In this document: positions 47,741 to 56,321 of the stretch, piece after piece
How positions within the stretch are numbered: position 1 is the stretch's first letter
Layout of the letters: the number at the start of each line of letters is the position of its first letter
Assembly (NCBI RefSeq): GCF_900112955.1
Contig: NZ_FONP01000001.1
Location: 248,001 to 312,000, forward strand
DNA from: Peptostreptococcus sp. D1
Lineage (GTDB): Bacteria > Bacillota > Clostridia > Peptostreptococcales > Peptostreptococcaceae
DNA: 64,000 nt
Direction of reading: 5' to 3'
Notes under the pieces: model-generated
Told to the model about the DNA's origin: nothing
Seen by the model: only the letters and a program-made list of their open reading frames with translations
Databases searched by the model: none
Translations under genes and position numbers: made by a program

Positions 47741-49873
47741 CTAATTATGTACTACCACTGGCATTCCTTCTTTTGCCAATGAATAGAATTTTGCAGCCTT
47801 GCCATAAGGTGTATTTATACAGCCATGCGAACCAGCAAACAAATACCTACTGCCACCAAAATATGGCTGCCAATTAGCATCATGGATTCCTATATTTCCG
47901 TTGAATGGCATCCAGTATGATACTGGCGATGAATACCCAGGACCTCTAAGAGTTGCATTTCTCGTCTTATAGTTTAGAGGATATATTCCTGTTGGTGTAG
48001 CATCTCCTTTGCCCGGCTGACCAGAAACTATCGGAGTTGAAACCAAGACCTCACCCTTTCTAACATACCACATATACTGCTTTGACAAATCAATTTCAAT
48101 AAATTCATCACCCATATCATTCTTATCTCTTGACATTGCAGTCTGGTAATAAATTGGAGTTCTGTTAGCTATATTCTTTTTTTCACTGACCAATTTATAC
48201 AGCTCATCAGTTTCTTTTTCTCTATCTATCAGCCATCCGTAGATACCACCACTAACCTTTAGCTTTCCACCAGTCGAAGCAGAGTCGATTTCTCTAGTAT
48301 CGCCATAAGTAGAGTATTTTCTACTCAATCCTCTGACAAATTCTCTAACTTTGTCCTTGCTTAATTTAACGTCATAATTCCCTTCAGAATCTATATCAAA
48401 CATACCTACAATAGCTTTACCTGTTGCAGTATATTTTTCGTATCCAAAATCATACTCAATCTTATTTTCTGTATACGGTTGAATAAATTCAACTGCTTTT
48501 TCAAGCTTTGGGTTTGAAGCGTTATTTTTCTGAGCCTTGTACACCGAATCAGGATATTTTTCTGAGGTCGCTTCTGAAACCAACATATTAGAAACATAAG
48601 CATACACAGCCTCTTTTTTTGGTGTACTCCCTAAATCACCTTTATTTATGACTACTTTTTTCCCTTTTTCATCATAATCAGGATATGGACTGACTGGCTC
48701 CTTAATATTTTCTTTCTTAAATATATTTAATTCAGAGACAATCCTCTCAAATTTATCTTTGTCATATTTTATATTTAACTTCCCATCAATGCTCTCACCT
48801 TTATATAAAGCAAGAGGCCACCCAAAAAAGCCCTGCTCTGATTTCACTTTTTTTGCACTAGAATCCTTCACATACTCCAAAGCGACACTTGAGCCCGCAA
48901 TTGAATCTTTGACATTATTTCTACCCTCAATTACTAACTTATATCCTTCGATTTTATCAGCTGCTAATTTATCAAGCTGATCTGGAGTTTTGTAAGAAAC
49001 ATCAATTCCATTTACAATTGTATTTGGGAAAAATCTCATACTAAAAATGAAGCATCCAATCCCATATATTACTAAAAGAATAATTACAATTGCACCAAAA
49101 AATTTCTTTATAGCACGCTTAATACCACTACCCTTTTCAGGATCCTCAACATCATTTATTTCAGTCTGAATCGGAGCAGATTTTATAGCTTTTTCTCCAA
49201 CAGCCCCTTCTTTGTTTACTTTTATTTCTTCTAATATTATTTCCTTTTCCTCAATATTATCCTTGGATTTCTCATCAGTTTGTTCATTCTTCTCTGGCGT
49301 AATATCTTCCTTTCCCATATTTGCCTCCTTACCCTGTGCTGCCAATCTAGACTCGGCTACTTTTACCTCATCTTCAAAAGTAGCATTCTCAATTTTTATT
49401 CTTTTAATTTCATTTATATTAGTTTCTGATTTTTTCATTTTTAGATTTTTTTCTTTTTGAACCTTTGGAACACTTTCTGTAATCCCATTTTCTATATCCT
49501 CAGCTGTGAATATATCATCGACTGTCATCACATTTGCGTCAGATTCATTTTGATTTTCTAAATTTCTTTTTCTTCTTTCCAAAATCATTCTCTCATCTTC
49601 AACCGAAATAATTTTATCAGCTGTCATCAATCTACTATTAGAAGTAGCATCTTTGCCATAACTATCACTACTTTTCATCTTCTCAATTTCTTTTGCGTAG
49701 TATTCATCAGAGCTTGACTTCTTACTCTTATTTTCCTTTATTTTATCAGTAAAATTCAATTTTTCTTTATCGTAACCAGCAACATCTGCTGTAAAATTAT
49801 CTGAACTCTTCACAAAGAAACGTGTTTTTTTCTTCCGTTCCTTTTCTAATCTCTTTCTTTCAACCCTAGACAT
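47741..49873 (-). CDS. Membrane-anchored L,D-transpeptidase (YkuD) with disordered cytosolic N-terminus
   Basis: A 710-residue protein. Residues 1-260 are Lys/Glu-rich and low in complexity. One membrane helix follows (AIVIILLVIYGIGCFIFSM, about 268-288). Outside are a PG_binding_4-like module starting PNTIVNGIDVSYKTP and a second copy-like region. The C-terminal YkuD domain has its catalytic motif in FAGSHGCINTPYG, near residue 685. YkuD enzymes make 3-3 peptidoglycan cross-links or attach proteins to the wall. It shares its unusual layout with the C39-like protein at 39-41 kb. The ATG at 49873 follows a weak GAG site. Confidence 0.9.
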   Translation of the reverse strand: MSRVERKRLEKERKKKTRFFVKSSDNFTADVAGYDKEKLNFTDKIKENKSKKSSSDEYYAKEIEKMKSSDSYGKDATSNSRLMTADKIISVEDERMILERRKRNLENQNESDANVMTVDDIFTAEDIENGITESVPKVQKEKNLKMKKSETNINEIKRIKIENATFEDEVKVAESRLAAQGKEANMGKEDITPEKNEQTDEKSKDNIEEKEIILEEIKVNKEGAVGEKAIKSAPIQTEINDVEDPEKGSGIKRAIKKFFGAIVIILLVIYGIGCFIFSMRFFPNTIVNGIDVSYKTPDQLDKLAADKIEGYKLVIEGRNNVKDSIAGSSVALEYVKDSSAKKVKSEQGFFGWPLALYKGESIDGKLNIKYDKDKFERIVSELNIFKKENIKEPVSPYPDYDEKGKKVVINKGDLGSTPKKEAVYAYVSNMLVSEATSEKYPDSVYKAQKNNASNPKLEKAVEFIQPYTENKIEYDFGYEKYTATGKAIVGMFDIDSEGNYDVKLSKDKVREFVRGLSRKYSTYGDTREIDSASTGGKLKVSGGIYGWLIDREKETDELYKLVSEKKNIANRTPIYYQTAMSRDKNDMGDEFIEIDLSKQYMWYVRKGEVLVSTPIVSGQPGKGDATPTGIYPLNYKTRNATLRGPGYSSPVSYWMPFNGNIGIHDANWQPYFGGSRYLFAGSHGCINTPYGKAAKFYSLAKEGMPVVVHN

Positions 49874-50082
49874 TTTTACTCCTCATAAATAACACTCAGT
49901 TTTGAACTTTTCATCAAAGCCTTCACTTTAAAAACAGTATTACTATACAGTTTATCATATAATCACTCATTCTTGACATTTTTTACCAAATTGTAACGAA
50001 AAATTTTACATGATAAAAGTATGAATTTGAATAATTTATTTATTTTTTTATATTTTTTAATTTTTTTATATTTTTCTGAATG

Positions 50083-51108
50083 CTATTTAATCTTTTTCCA
50101 AAGCTTATATATAAGTTTATATACAGCAAAGGGACTATTCATAAGAATACCTATAAGAAATTTATCCTTTGAATTCAAAATATTATTGGTTAATTGTAAA
50201 TCTTTATTTTCCCTGATAAAAGCCTTATATTCTCTCACTTCAGCTAAATTTATTTTCTCACCGATTACCATTCTGTTTATGTGATCAATGCTAAATTTTA
50301 ACACATTTTCTTTTAATAAGCTAATAATCTCTACGTACTCGCTCTTATTTTTCTGATAGATATCAAAAATATTTCTGTAAGCAGTTATTTGGGTATGGAG
50401 TTTTGACGAATATCCTCCTGAAGATATTCCATCCTTATTTTCAAAATAATAATATAGTTTTTTATTCAGGACACAAATATTATCACAACTATCGATATAA
50501 ATACTGTTAAATAGAAGATCTTCGCACATCGCAATATCCTCTCTAAATGCCATACCATTACCTTTGTCAGCAAAAAATAATTCTGATATTTTGTTCATTC
50601 TATACATTTTATTCCAAACATATCCTGCATACGAGCTTCCAAGGTGAATAAGCTTTGAAGCATCAGCTCTTGATATATTAGACACATCATCTTCTTCCAT
50701 TCTTTGATCACAGGATTTATCTGCAAGCTCTTCCATTTTTGAAAACCTGTGATATCTGCACATAACCATGTCCACACCATCACAAAAGTATTTCGCCATT
50801 ATCTCCAGCTGGTATTTACTCATCATATCGTCAGCATCAATAAACGTTACAAGCTCCCCACTTGCGTTTTTTATCCCAGTATTTCTAGCTGATGACACAC
50901 CTTTGTTATTTTGATAAATGTATTTTATTTTTTTGTCAACATAATCGCTAATTATTTCTTGTGTATCGTCTATTGAACCATCATCTACAATTATTAGCTC
51001 AAAATTCTCATAGCTCTGATTCAAAATGGAATCAATACATGACTTAATATATTTACCCGAATTATAGGCAGGCAAAATTACCGAAACAAATTTATCTTTA
51101 TTAGCCAT
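50083..51108 (-). CDS. Family 2 glycosyltransferase
   Basis: A 341-residue GT-A fold enzyme. The N-terminus has VSVILPAYNSGKYIKSCIDSIL, a VDDGSIDDT nucleotide-binding motif, and the metal motif DADD in VTFIDADDMMS. The C-terminal part is helical and ends in a basic segment. It probably adds a sugar to a wall or capsule polymer. The ATG at 51108 has GGGGGAG upstream. It is the last gene of a leftward cluster (50-54 kb) with other glycosyltransferase genes. Confidence 0.92.
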   Translation of the reverse strand: MANKDKFVSVILPAYNSGKYIKSCIDSILNQSYENFELIIVDDGSIDDTQEIISDYVDKKIKYIYQNNKGVSSARNTGIKNASGELVTFIDADDMMSKYQLEIMAKYFCDGVDMVMCRYHRFSKMEELADKSCDQRMEEDDVSNISRADASKLIHLGSSYAGYVWNKMYRMNKISELFFADKGNGMAFREDIAMCEDLLFNSIYIDSCDNICVLNKKLYYYFENKDGISSGGYSSKLHTQITAYRNIFDIYQKNKSEYVEIISLLKENVLKFSIDHINRMVIGEKINLAEVREYKAFIRENKDLQLTNNILNSKDKFLIGILMNSPFAVYKLIYKLWKKIK

Positions 51109-51144
51109 AAAAAAACTCCCCCAAAATAATATTGCCAAATAACA

Positions 51145-52362
51145 TTAAAATCTTCCAGCTGATTTTAGAAGGTTATATAATGTTTGTTCAAAATTAAATA
51201 TCTTTTTCAGCCTTGTTATTTCTTCAAATGATTTTTCTCTCTTCTCTTTGCTTATATTTGTCTTGTATGCTCTAATCAAAATATTCTTTGGAGAATGAGA
51301 AATATCAACAAGCTCTAAAACCTGAGTTTTATATCCCATATATTCCAATAGGTTTGCTCTAATTGAATCCGTCATTAAAGATGCTACTCTCTCCTTTATA
51401 AGTCCAAACTTAGTAAGGATCTCTAAATCATCGGTTCTTATAGTAGAGTTTACCTCATGCTGACAACAAGGTACAGAAAAAATCATTTTCGCATTCCAAT
51501 TTATTGCATTGAATAAAGCATAATCTGTGGCAGTATCACATGCATGAAGAGTTATAACAATATCAATATTATTGTTATATTTATAGTTTGAAATATCGCC
51601 AATCTCAAAAGCAAGATTTTCGTATCCATATTTTTTTGCGATCTCATTGCATGAATTGATAACATCCTCTTTCAGATCAAGACCAATAATCTCAACATCT
51701 AATGCTTTTACAACAGTTAGATAATAGTATAATACAAAAGTCAGATATGATTTCCCACATCCGAAATCTAATATCCTTAACACTTTTCTGTCTTTAAGAT
51801 ATCCACTCTGCTCCAGCTTACTTATACCATCGTCAATTATCTCAATAAATCTATTAATTTGCTTAAACTTATCATATTTTGAATTTACTATCTTACCCTC
51901 TTTGGTAAAAATACCCAAATCGATAAAAGCCGGAATGTACATTCCTTCTTCCAAAATATATTTCTTTTTTCTATTATGTGAAGTAATGTGTTCATTTTTC
52001 AAGCAACTTGCAGTATCGGATGACTTTTTCTTTTTCGAAAAAAGAATTTTTTTCTTTTTAGTTATCCTCAAATTAAAATTGAAATAAGATGATTCTGCAT
52101 CAATTTGGTTATAATAATTCAATTTCTCCAAAATATTTTCAATTAGCTCATCAGCTCTAATTATTGTATGAAATACTTGCTTTTCTGTATATCTTTCAAC
52201 GCTATACACAGATTTGCCATCTAATTTTTTTTGAACTACCTTTGTTGTTTTGTATTTATATGTTTTATCAGAAAGCCTGCTAAAGGTAATTCTTATAGGC
52301 TTAGCTTCTGCTATTTCATCACAATATGCAAGCAGCTCTTGACTGTTCTCTATGCTGTTCAT
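51145..52362 (-). CDS. SAM-dependent methyltransferase (Methyltransf_32 type)
   Basis: A 405-residue protein. The N-terminal third is a separate domain rich in Lys and Tyr. A class I methyltransferase domain starts near residue 195. Motif I is LDFGCGKSYLTFVLYYY, motif II is VEIIGLDLKEDVI, and IVITLHACDTATD and SVPCCQHEVN follow. The C-H-E-like and CCQHE segments are typical of Methyltransf_32 proteins, which include tRNA/RNA-type methyltransferases. The substrate is unknown. It lies eight bases after the thiamine-binding-domain gene. Confidence 0.85.
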   Translation of the reverse strand: MNSIENSQELLAYCDEIAEAKPIRITFSRLSDKTYKYKTTKVVQKKLDGKSVYSVERYTEKQVFHTIIRADELIENILEKLNYYNQIDAESSYFNFNLRITKKKKILFSKKKKSSDTASCLKNEHITSHNRKKKYILEEGMYIPAFIDLGIFTKEGKIVNSKYDKFKQINRFIEIIDDGISKLEQSGYLKDRKVLRILDFGCGKSYLTFVLYYYLTVVKALDVEIIGLDLKEDVINSCNEIAKKYGYENLAFEIGDISNYKYNNNIDIVITLHACDTATDYALFNAINWNAKMIFSVPCCQHEVNSTIRTDDLEILTKFGLIKERVASLMTDSIRANLLEYMGYKTQVLELVDISHSPKNILIRAYKTNISKEKREKSFEEITRLKKIFNFEQTLYNLLKSAGRF

Positions 52363-52370
52363 TTTTTTAC

Positions 52371-52673
52371 CTACTTCAATTTTGAGTTCACAGAATTCAA
52401 TTTCTGTTCCATAGTTGAAATTTTATCTCTTCTATCATCAACTTTTATGATTGAATATACTCTATCAACACCCTTATCAAATACGTCTTCTTGTATTTTC
52501 CTTATCAGCGAGAATATTTCATCAATATTCCCCTCCATTACAGTTCCCATTGGGTTTAGCATAAATTTTACACTGCTTTGAGCTGATAAAATATCGTGAG
52601 CTCCTGCAACATATTTACTTGCACTTGTTGTTCCTGTCCCCAAAGGACATACTGTCAATTCCACTATAGCCAT
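52371..52673 (-). CDS. MTH1187-family thiamine-binding domain protein
   Basis: A 100-residue protein of PF01910 (MTH1187/YkoF-like). It has AIVELTVCPLGTGTTSASKYV at the start and FMLNPMGTVMEGNIDEIFSLI in the middle. Small members bind thiamine-like ligands, but the physiological role is unclear. It lies between genes for a DPM1-like glycosyltransferase and a methyltransferase with gaps of 8 bases on each side, so it is part of the same transcript. Confidence 0.88.
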   Translation of the reverse strand: MAIVELTVCPLGTGTTSASKYVAGAHDILSAQSSVKFMLNPMGTVMEGNIDEIFSLIRKIQEDVFDKGVDRVYSIIKVDDRRDKISTMEQKLNSVNSKLK

Positions 52674-52681
52674 AAGTACAC

Positions 52682-53638
52682 CTAACCTTTCGTTACAACA
52701 TCTGACACACCTTCAGATTCTTCCTTTGTCAAATAAATTGGTCTATTCTTTACTTCAAGATACATTTTCGACAAATATTGTCCTAAGACTCCGACAGAAA
52801 GAAGCTGAATACCACCCAATAAAAATATTGAGCAAATTACTGTTGGGAAACCTTTAACAACTTCACCAAATAAAATGTACTTGAATACAAATACCAGCAT
52901 CACAATAGCTGAAAGGAAAAACATTATAAACCCTAGAAAGCTAGATAATATCAAAGGTGTTGTCGAAAAAGCAACTATACCTTCAATAGAATATTTAAAG
53001 AGCTTTATATAATTCCATTTGCTATCACCACATACTCTGTCTACATTGTTGTATTCAATATCTGTGCAGCTGTAGCCTACCCAACTGAAAATCCCCTTGG
53101 TAAACCTATTATATTCACTAAGCTCCAAAACAGAATTTACAAACCTTCTGTTCATCATTCTATAATCAGTAGCATTCTTTTTTATTGTGGTTTCTGATAA
53201 TCCATTGATAACTTTATAAAACTGAGTTGAAAGAAACCCTCTTATTTTCGATTCACCCTCTCTATCCTTTCTTATCGTACCAACACTATCATAATTTTGA
53301 TTGATTATTAAATCTGCCATCTGGTGAATCAGCTCAGGTGGGTGCTGTAAATCTGCATCCATCAAAACGACAAGCTCGCCTTTCGATTTTTTTAATCCTG
53401 CAAAAATTGCAGCCTCCTTGCCAAAATTCCTGGCAAAGGAAATATACTCTATTCTATCATCCAATTTTTTTAAATCTTTTATTTCATTCAAAGTATTATC
53501 TTTTGAGCCATCATCAATAAATATTATCTCATACTTGCCAAAGTTTGAATCTTTTTCAATCTCGGAACTCAAAACACTATATAATTTTTCCAAAACGCCT
53601 TCCTCATTATAACAAGGAACAATCACTGATAAAAACAT
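52682..53638 (-). CDS. Polyprenyl-phosphate glycosyltransferase (GtrB/DPM1-like)
   Basis: A 318-residue GT2 enzyme. The start is MFLSVIVPCYNEEG, with FIDDGSKDNT, the metal motif LVVLMDADLQHPPE, and NRFTKGIFSWVGY. Two C-terminal membrane helices follow (LGFIMFFLSAIVMLVFVFKY and FLLGGIQLLSVGVLGQYL). Such enzymes load a sugar on undecaprenyl phosphate for use outside the membrane. A GtrA-type membrane gene lies 101 bases upstream, so together they form a sugar loading and flipping unit. GGGGGAGG precedes the ATG. Confidence 0.94.
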   Translation of the reverse strand: MFLSVIVPCYNEEGVLEKLYSVLSSEIEKDSNFGKYEIIFIDDGSKDNTLNEIKDLKKLDDRIEYISFARNFGKEAAIFAGLKKSKGELVVLMDADLQHPPELIHQMADLIINQNYDSVGTIRKDREGESKIRGFLSTQFYKVINGLSETTIKKNATDYRMMNRRFVNSVLELSEYNRFTKGIFSWVGYSCTDIEYNNVDRVCGDSKWNYIKLFKYSIEGIVAFSTTPLILSSFLGFIMFFLSAIVMLVFVFKYILFGEVVKGFPTVICSIFLLGGIQLLSVGVLGQYLSKMYLEVKNRPIYLTKEESEGVSDVVTKG

Positions 53639-53739
53639 AAACTACCTCCCCCTGAAAGTTATATCAATATTAATTGTATGTATTAATTCATATATCTAAT
53701 TTATATATTTAATTCATATATTTAATTCGTATATTTAAT

Positions 53740-54162
53740 TTAGTCATTTTTCTTTTCTTTGAAAATAATAAGCTTGCTAAAAACATAATTCAGCACTACA
53801 ACAACAACTGCGACTAGTATCTTTGAAACATCACTTCCCATTCTAATTAACTCAACCATAAGAAATAAAAGTGCCGTTTCAATTGCTCCAGAAAGTAATC
53901 TTGCCACAAAAAACAAAATTATTTCTCTCAGTATCGGATAAAAACCGAAATTGACCTTCTCAAAAACAAATACTCTATTTGTAGCATATGCAAAAAGAAC
54001 TGATATAAACCATGCCATAACATTTGCGTATAGATAGTAGATGTTTACAACCTCTTTTGCGAAAAAATAGACCATAAAATTGACTATAGTTGTGAGCACA
54101 CCAAAAACTAAGTAGTTTATTATCTCCCTATTTTTCGACAGTATATCTAATATTTTTTGCAT
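53740..54162 (-). CDS. GtrA-family membrane protein
   Basis: A 140-residue protein with four membrane helices in the GtrA pattern. REIINYLVFGVLTTIVNFMVYFF is the conserved first span and FAYATNRVFVFEK the signature after the second. GtrA proteins are thought to flip or assist lipid-linked sugars made by GtrB-like enzymes. It is the first gene of the leftward glycosylation cluster and lies just upstream of and divergent from the tmRNA gene. Confidence 0.92.
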   Translation of the reverse strand: MQKILDILSKNREIINYLVFGVLTTIVNFMVYFFAKEVVNIYYLYANVMAWFISVLFAYATNRVFVFEKVNFGFYPILREIILFFVARLLSGAIETALLFLMVELIRMGSDVSKILVAVVVVVLNYVFSKLIIFKEKKND

Positions 54163-54283
54163 AATTGTCTCCTCAAAACCTTACCACGATATTTTTATTA
54201 GTAAATCTACTAAATAATTATACCATTTTGAAAAAAATAATTAAACCATTTTGAGCAATATTAATTGACTAGATGGATAATAT

Positions 54284-54312
54284 TTGATTTTATTTAAATA
54301 TGATGGTATAAT
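54284..54312 (+). promoter_or_regulatory. Promoter of ssrA
   Basis: TTGATT (54284-54289) and a perfect TATAAT (54307-54312) are 17 bases apart. The start point would lie about 30 bases before the mature tmRNA 5' end, consistent with RNase P trimming. Confidence 0.8.
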
Positions 54313-54348
54313 GTAGCTACAGAATCTCTCGTTTGTATTATTACATAT

Positions 54349-54699
54349 GGGGGTGTACTGGTTTCGACGTGGGTTTGGAACTTGAAACAGCATGCCGTGT
54401 TACTCTGGGTCACGTAACAACTGGAGAAATTTAAAACAAACGCAAACGAAGAAAATTTATTAGCTGCTTAATAGCAGTTCGTCCTTCTTAATCCTCCTGC
54501 CGATTAAGAACTGATGTCATTTATGCAGGGAACTCCTTCAAGGATGTCTTGACTTGAAGCAGAATAATCAAGGCTAGATGAACTCAAAACCTGTCACTCG
54601 GTGTTGAAGAATTCGAAACTTTAAAAGAGCTGACTAAGCATGTAGACGTAGCAGGGAATAGGCTTGCGGACAGGGGTTCGATTCCCCTCATCTCCACCA
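54349..54699 (+). ncRNA. ssrA: tmRNA, tag ANEENLLAA
   Basis: A 351-base transfer-messenger RNA. The 5' GGGGGTG pairs with the 3' CATCTCC to form the acceptor stem. ACCA is encoded at the end, and GGTTCGATTCCCC is the T-arm. The tag reading frame is 54442-54471: GCA AAC GAA GAA AAT TTA TTA GCT GCT TAA, giving (A)ANEENLLAA. It rescues stalled ribosomes with SmpB. The last 17 bases are the attachment site of the element that follows and are supplied by it. Confidence 0.97.
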
Positions 54700-54700
54700 A
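54683..54700 (+). repeat. attL core (direct repeat 1)
   Basis: TCCCCTCATCTCCACCAA, the end of the tmRNA T-arm and acceptor stem. It is identical to 61622-61639. Confidence 0.85.
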
Positions 54701-54725
54701 TTTGATATTATAAATGGCGAATATA

Positions 54726-54768
54726 TTGGAAATACTGAATTTAGAGGTTTGGTATTTCCTTTTTTATT
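54726..54768 (+). terminator. ssrA terminator carried by the element
   Basis: GGAAATAC (54728-54735) pairs with GTATTTCC (54752-54759), and seven Ts follow. A related hairpin stands at the same distance after attR, so the element restores both the ssrA 3' end and its terminator. Confidence 0.8.
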
Positions 54769-54776
54769 GCTATAAT

Positions 54777-54802
54777 GCAATAACTGTGCAATAACTAGGA
54801 CA
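54777..54802. repeat. Integrase arm-type repeat, left
   Basis: GCAATAACT is repeated with GTGCAATAACT and followed by AGGACA. A near-identical array lies at the other end of the element (61478-61515), as expected for arm sites of a lambda-type integrase. Confidence 0.55.
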
Positions 54803-54820
54803 GCTTCAGGAAATTTACAT

Positions 54821-54856
54821 AAAAAATACCCTCTTCAGATGATTATTAAGAGGGTT
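54821..54856 (-). terminator. Terminator of the integrase gene
   Basis: On the minus strand ACCCTCTT pairs with AAGAGGGT, and ATTTTTTATG follows. Confidence 0.75.
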
Positions 54857-54978
54857 GAATATTGTAGCGATTCCAAAACTGGAAACGCTCTAAAATTGAT
54901 TATTTATTTTTTATATAGAACCTGTGTTAATATATTTGCTACCGTACCTATATAAAGGATGGGTTTACCACAAAAAAG

Positions 54979-55834
54979 TTAAAAACTAAATATAGAGTTT
55001 AATGTATCAACGGCTTTATATTTTTCTTCTTCCATAACCTGAGTATATATGTTAAGTGTTGTTTGTATATCGGCGTGACCTAATAAGGTTTGTACTGTTT
55101 TAGGTGGCACACCATTCTCAAATAAACGTGTGGCGTATGTTTTTCTTAGTCCATGAAATTTAATAGGGTTTATATCTAATTTCTTTAAAATCGCTTGTAA
55201 CGTCCTGTTAGGGCGTTTATTGTCTATTGTCCTACCTATTTCATCAGTAAACACGTAATCGCTTATATGATAGCTTTCACCGTATTTTAATCTATTCTCT
55301 AATTGTGTTTTACGTTGTTCTTTTAATTTAGGTACTAGAGAAGATGGTAAAGGTATTACACGTACACCATTTTCTGTTTTAGGTGTTTGTTGAACGTCCT
55401 GTAATGATTTATTTAAGTTATCATCAAATACATATGTTTTCTGTAATGTTTCCTCAACTGTAATTGTACCGTCTGTAAAGTTTACATATTGCCATTTTAA
55501 GCCTAATAACTCGCCTAAACGCATACCCGTTCCTAATGCAGTTAAAAATAATAATTCTAGCTTATGACCTTTTATATATTCACATAATTTTATTTGTTCC
55601 TCTAGTGTTAATACCTCTCTTTTTTTAAGTTTTGTACATTTAGGCAGCTCAACAAATGAACAAGGGTTTTTTATTAATATATCCTCTTTAACGGCTGAAC
55701 TTAAACAAGCCTTTAATTTAGTGTTTATACGTTGTATAGTCTGTGGTGTGATATCCTCTTCAATTAGATTATCCCCTTGAGTTAAAGAGGTGTAATTATG
55801 ATTGATATATTGGGTGCGTGTAAATACGCTGTGT
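54979..55834 (-). pseudogene. int: Tyrosine integrase, N-terminally truncated
   Basis: The frame is open from a stop at 55835-55837 to 54979, about 284 codons. It contains the rear part of the core-binding domain (EEDITPQTIQRINTKL) and the full catalytic domain. The catalytic residues are visible: Arg in LGTGMRLGELLGL, His and Arg in FHGLRKTYATRLF, His in LLGHADIQTT, and Tyr in LNIYTQV. The arm-binding and first core-binding segments (about 100 residues) are missing. No start codon with a ribosome binding site lies in the first part, and the first ATG falls at 55524 inside the catalytic domain. The gene is probably inactive. It reads toward the ssrA end, the normal layout. Confidence 0.8.
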
Positions 55835-55892
55835 TAATAGGTTTAGAGTATATATTAATGTTATTTAGATAATAGAAAGGTAGGTATTTCCA

Positions 55893-56168
55893 ATGAAATT
55901 AAACGAAATCAAAATTACAAAAGGTATGCAAGAAGCTAGACGCATAAGTAAAGAGGTAATAACTGTTATTGATATGGTAGCGTGTCAAAATTCATATAAT
56001 GAAGCGTACAATTTAGCCAAAAAAGAATATACAAACAGTAGTGTTTTATTTTTAAGTCGAATAGCTCTAACTGATATATACGTGGCGGGATATATAGCGG
56101 GTGTACGTGCCGAAAGAGAAAAAAGACGTAAAAAAAATACCTCTACGTCAATAGAGGTAAATGATTAA
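55893..56168 (+). CDS. Small hypothetical protein of the ssrA element
   Basis: A 91-residue soluble protein that begins MKLNEIKITKGMQEARRISK and ends with a basic KRRKKN segment. It has no motif I recognise. AGGTAGG precedes the ATG. It is the first gene of the rightward replication module, just ahead of the primase-helicase, and diverges from the integrase. In similar islands this position holds a regulator or replication accessory, which is only a positional guess. Confidence 0.6.
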   Translation: MKLNEIKITKGMQEARRISKEVITVIDMVACQNSYNEAYNLAKKEYTNSSVLFLSRIALTDIYVAGYIAGVRAEREKRRKKNTSTSIEVND

Positions 56169-56321
56169 TCTCACAAGGGTTTTAGAGATTAAATAAAACT
56201 TGAATTGTAATTATATTATATCATATATCCGTGTAAATAGATATATAAAAAGCTAAATAAAAAAGGGGGTGTCGTATTTTGCTACACCCTTAAAGCATTA
56301 TTAAAGACAAGGGGTGAGAAC

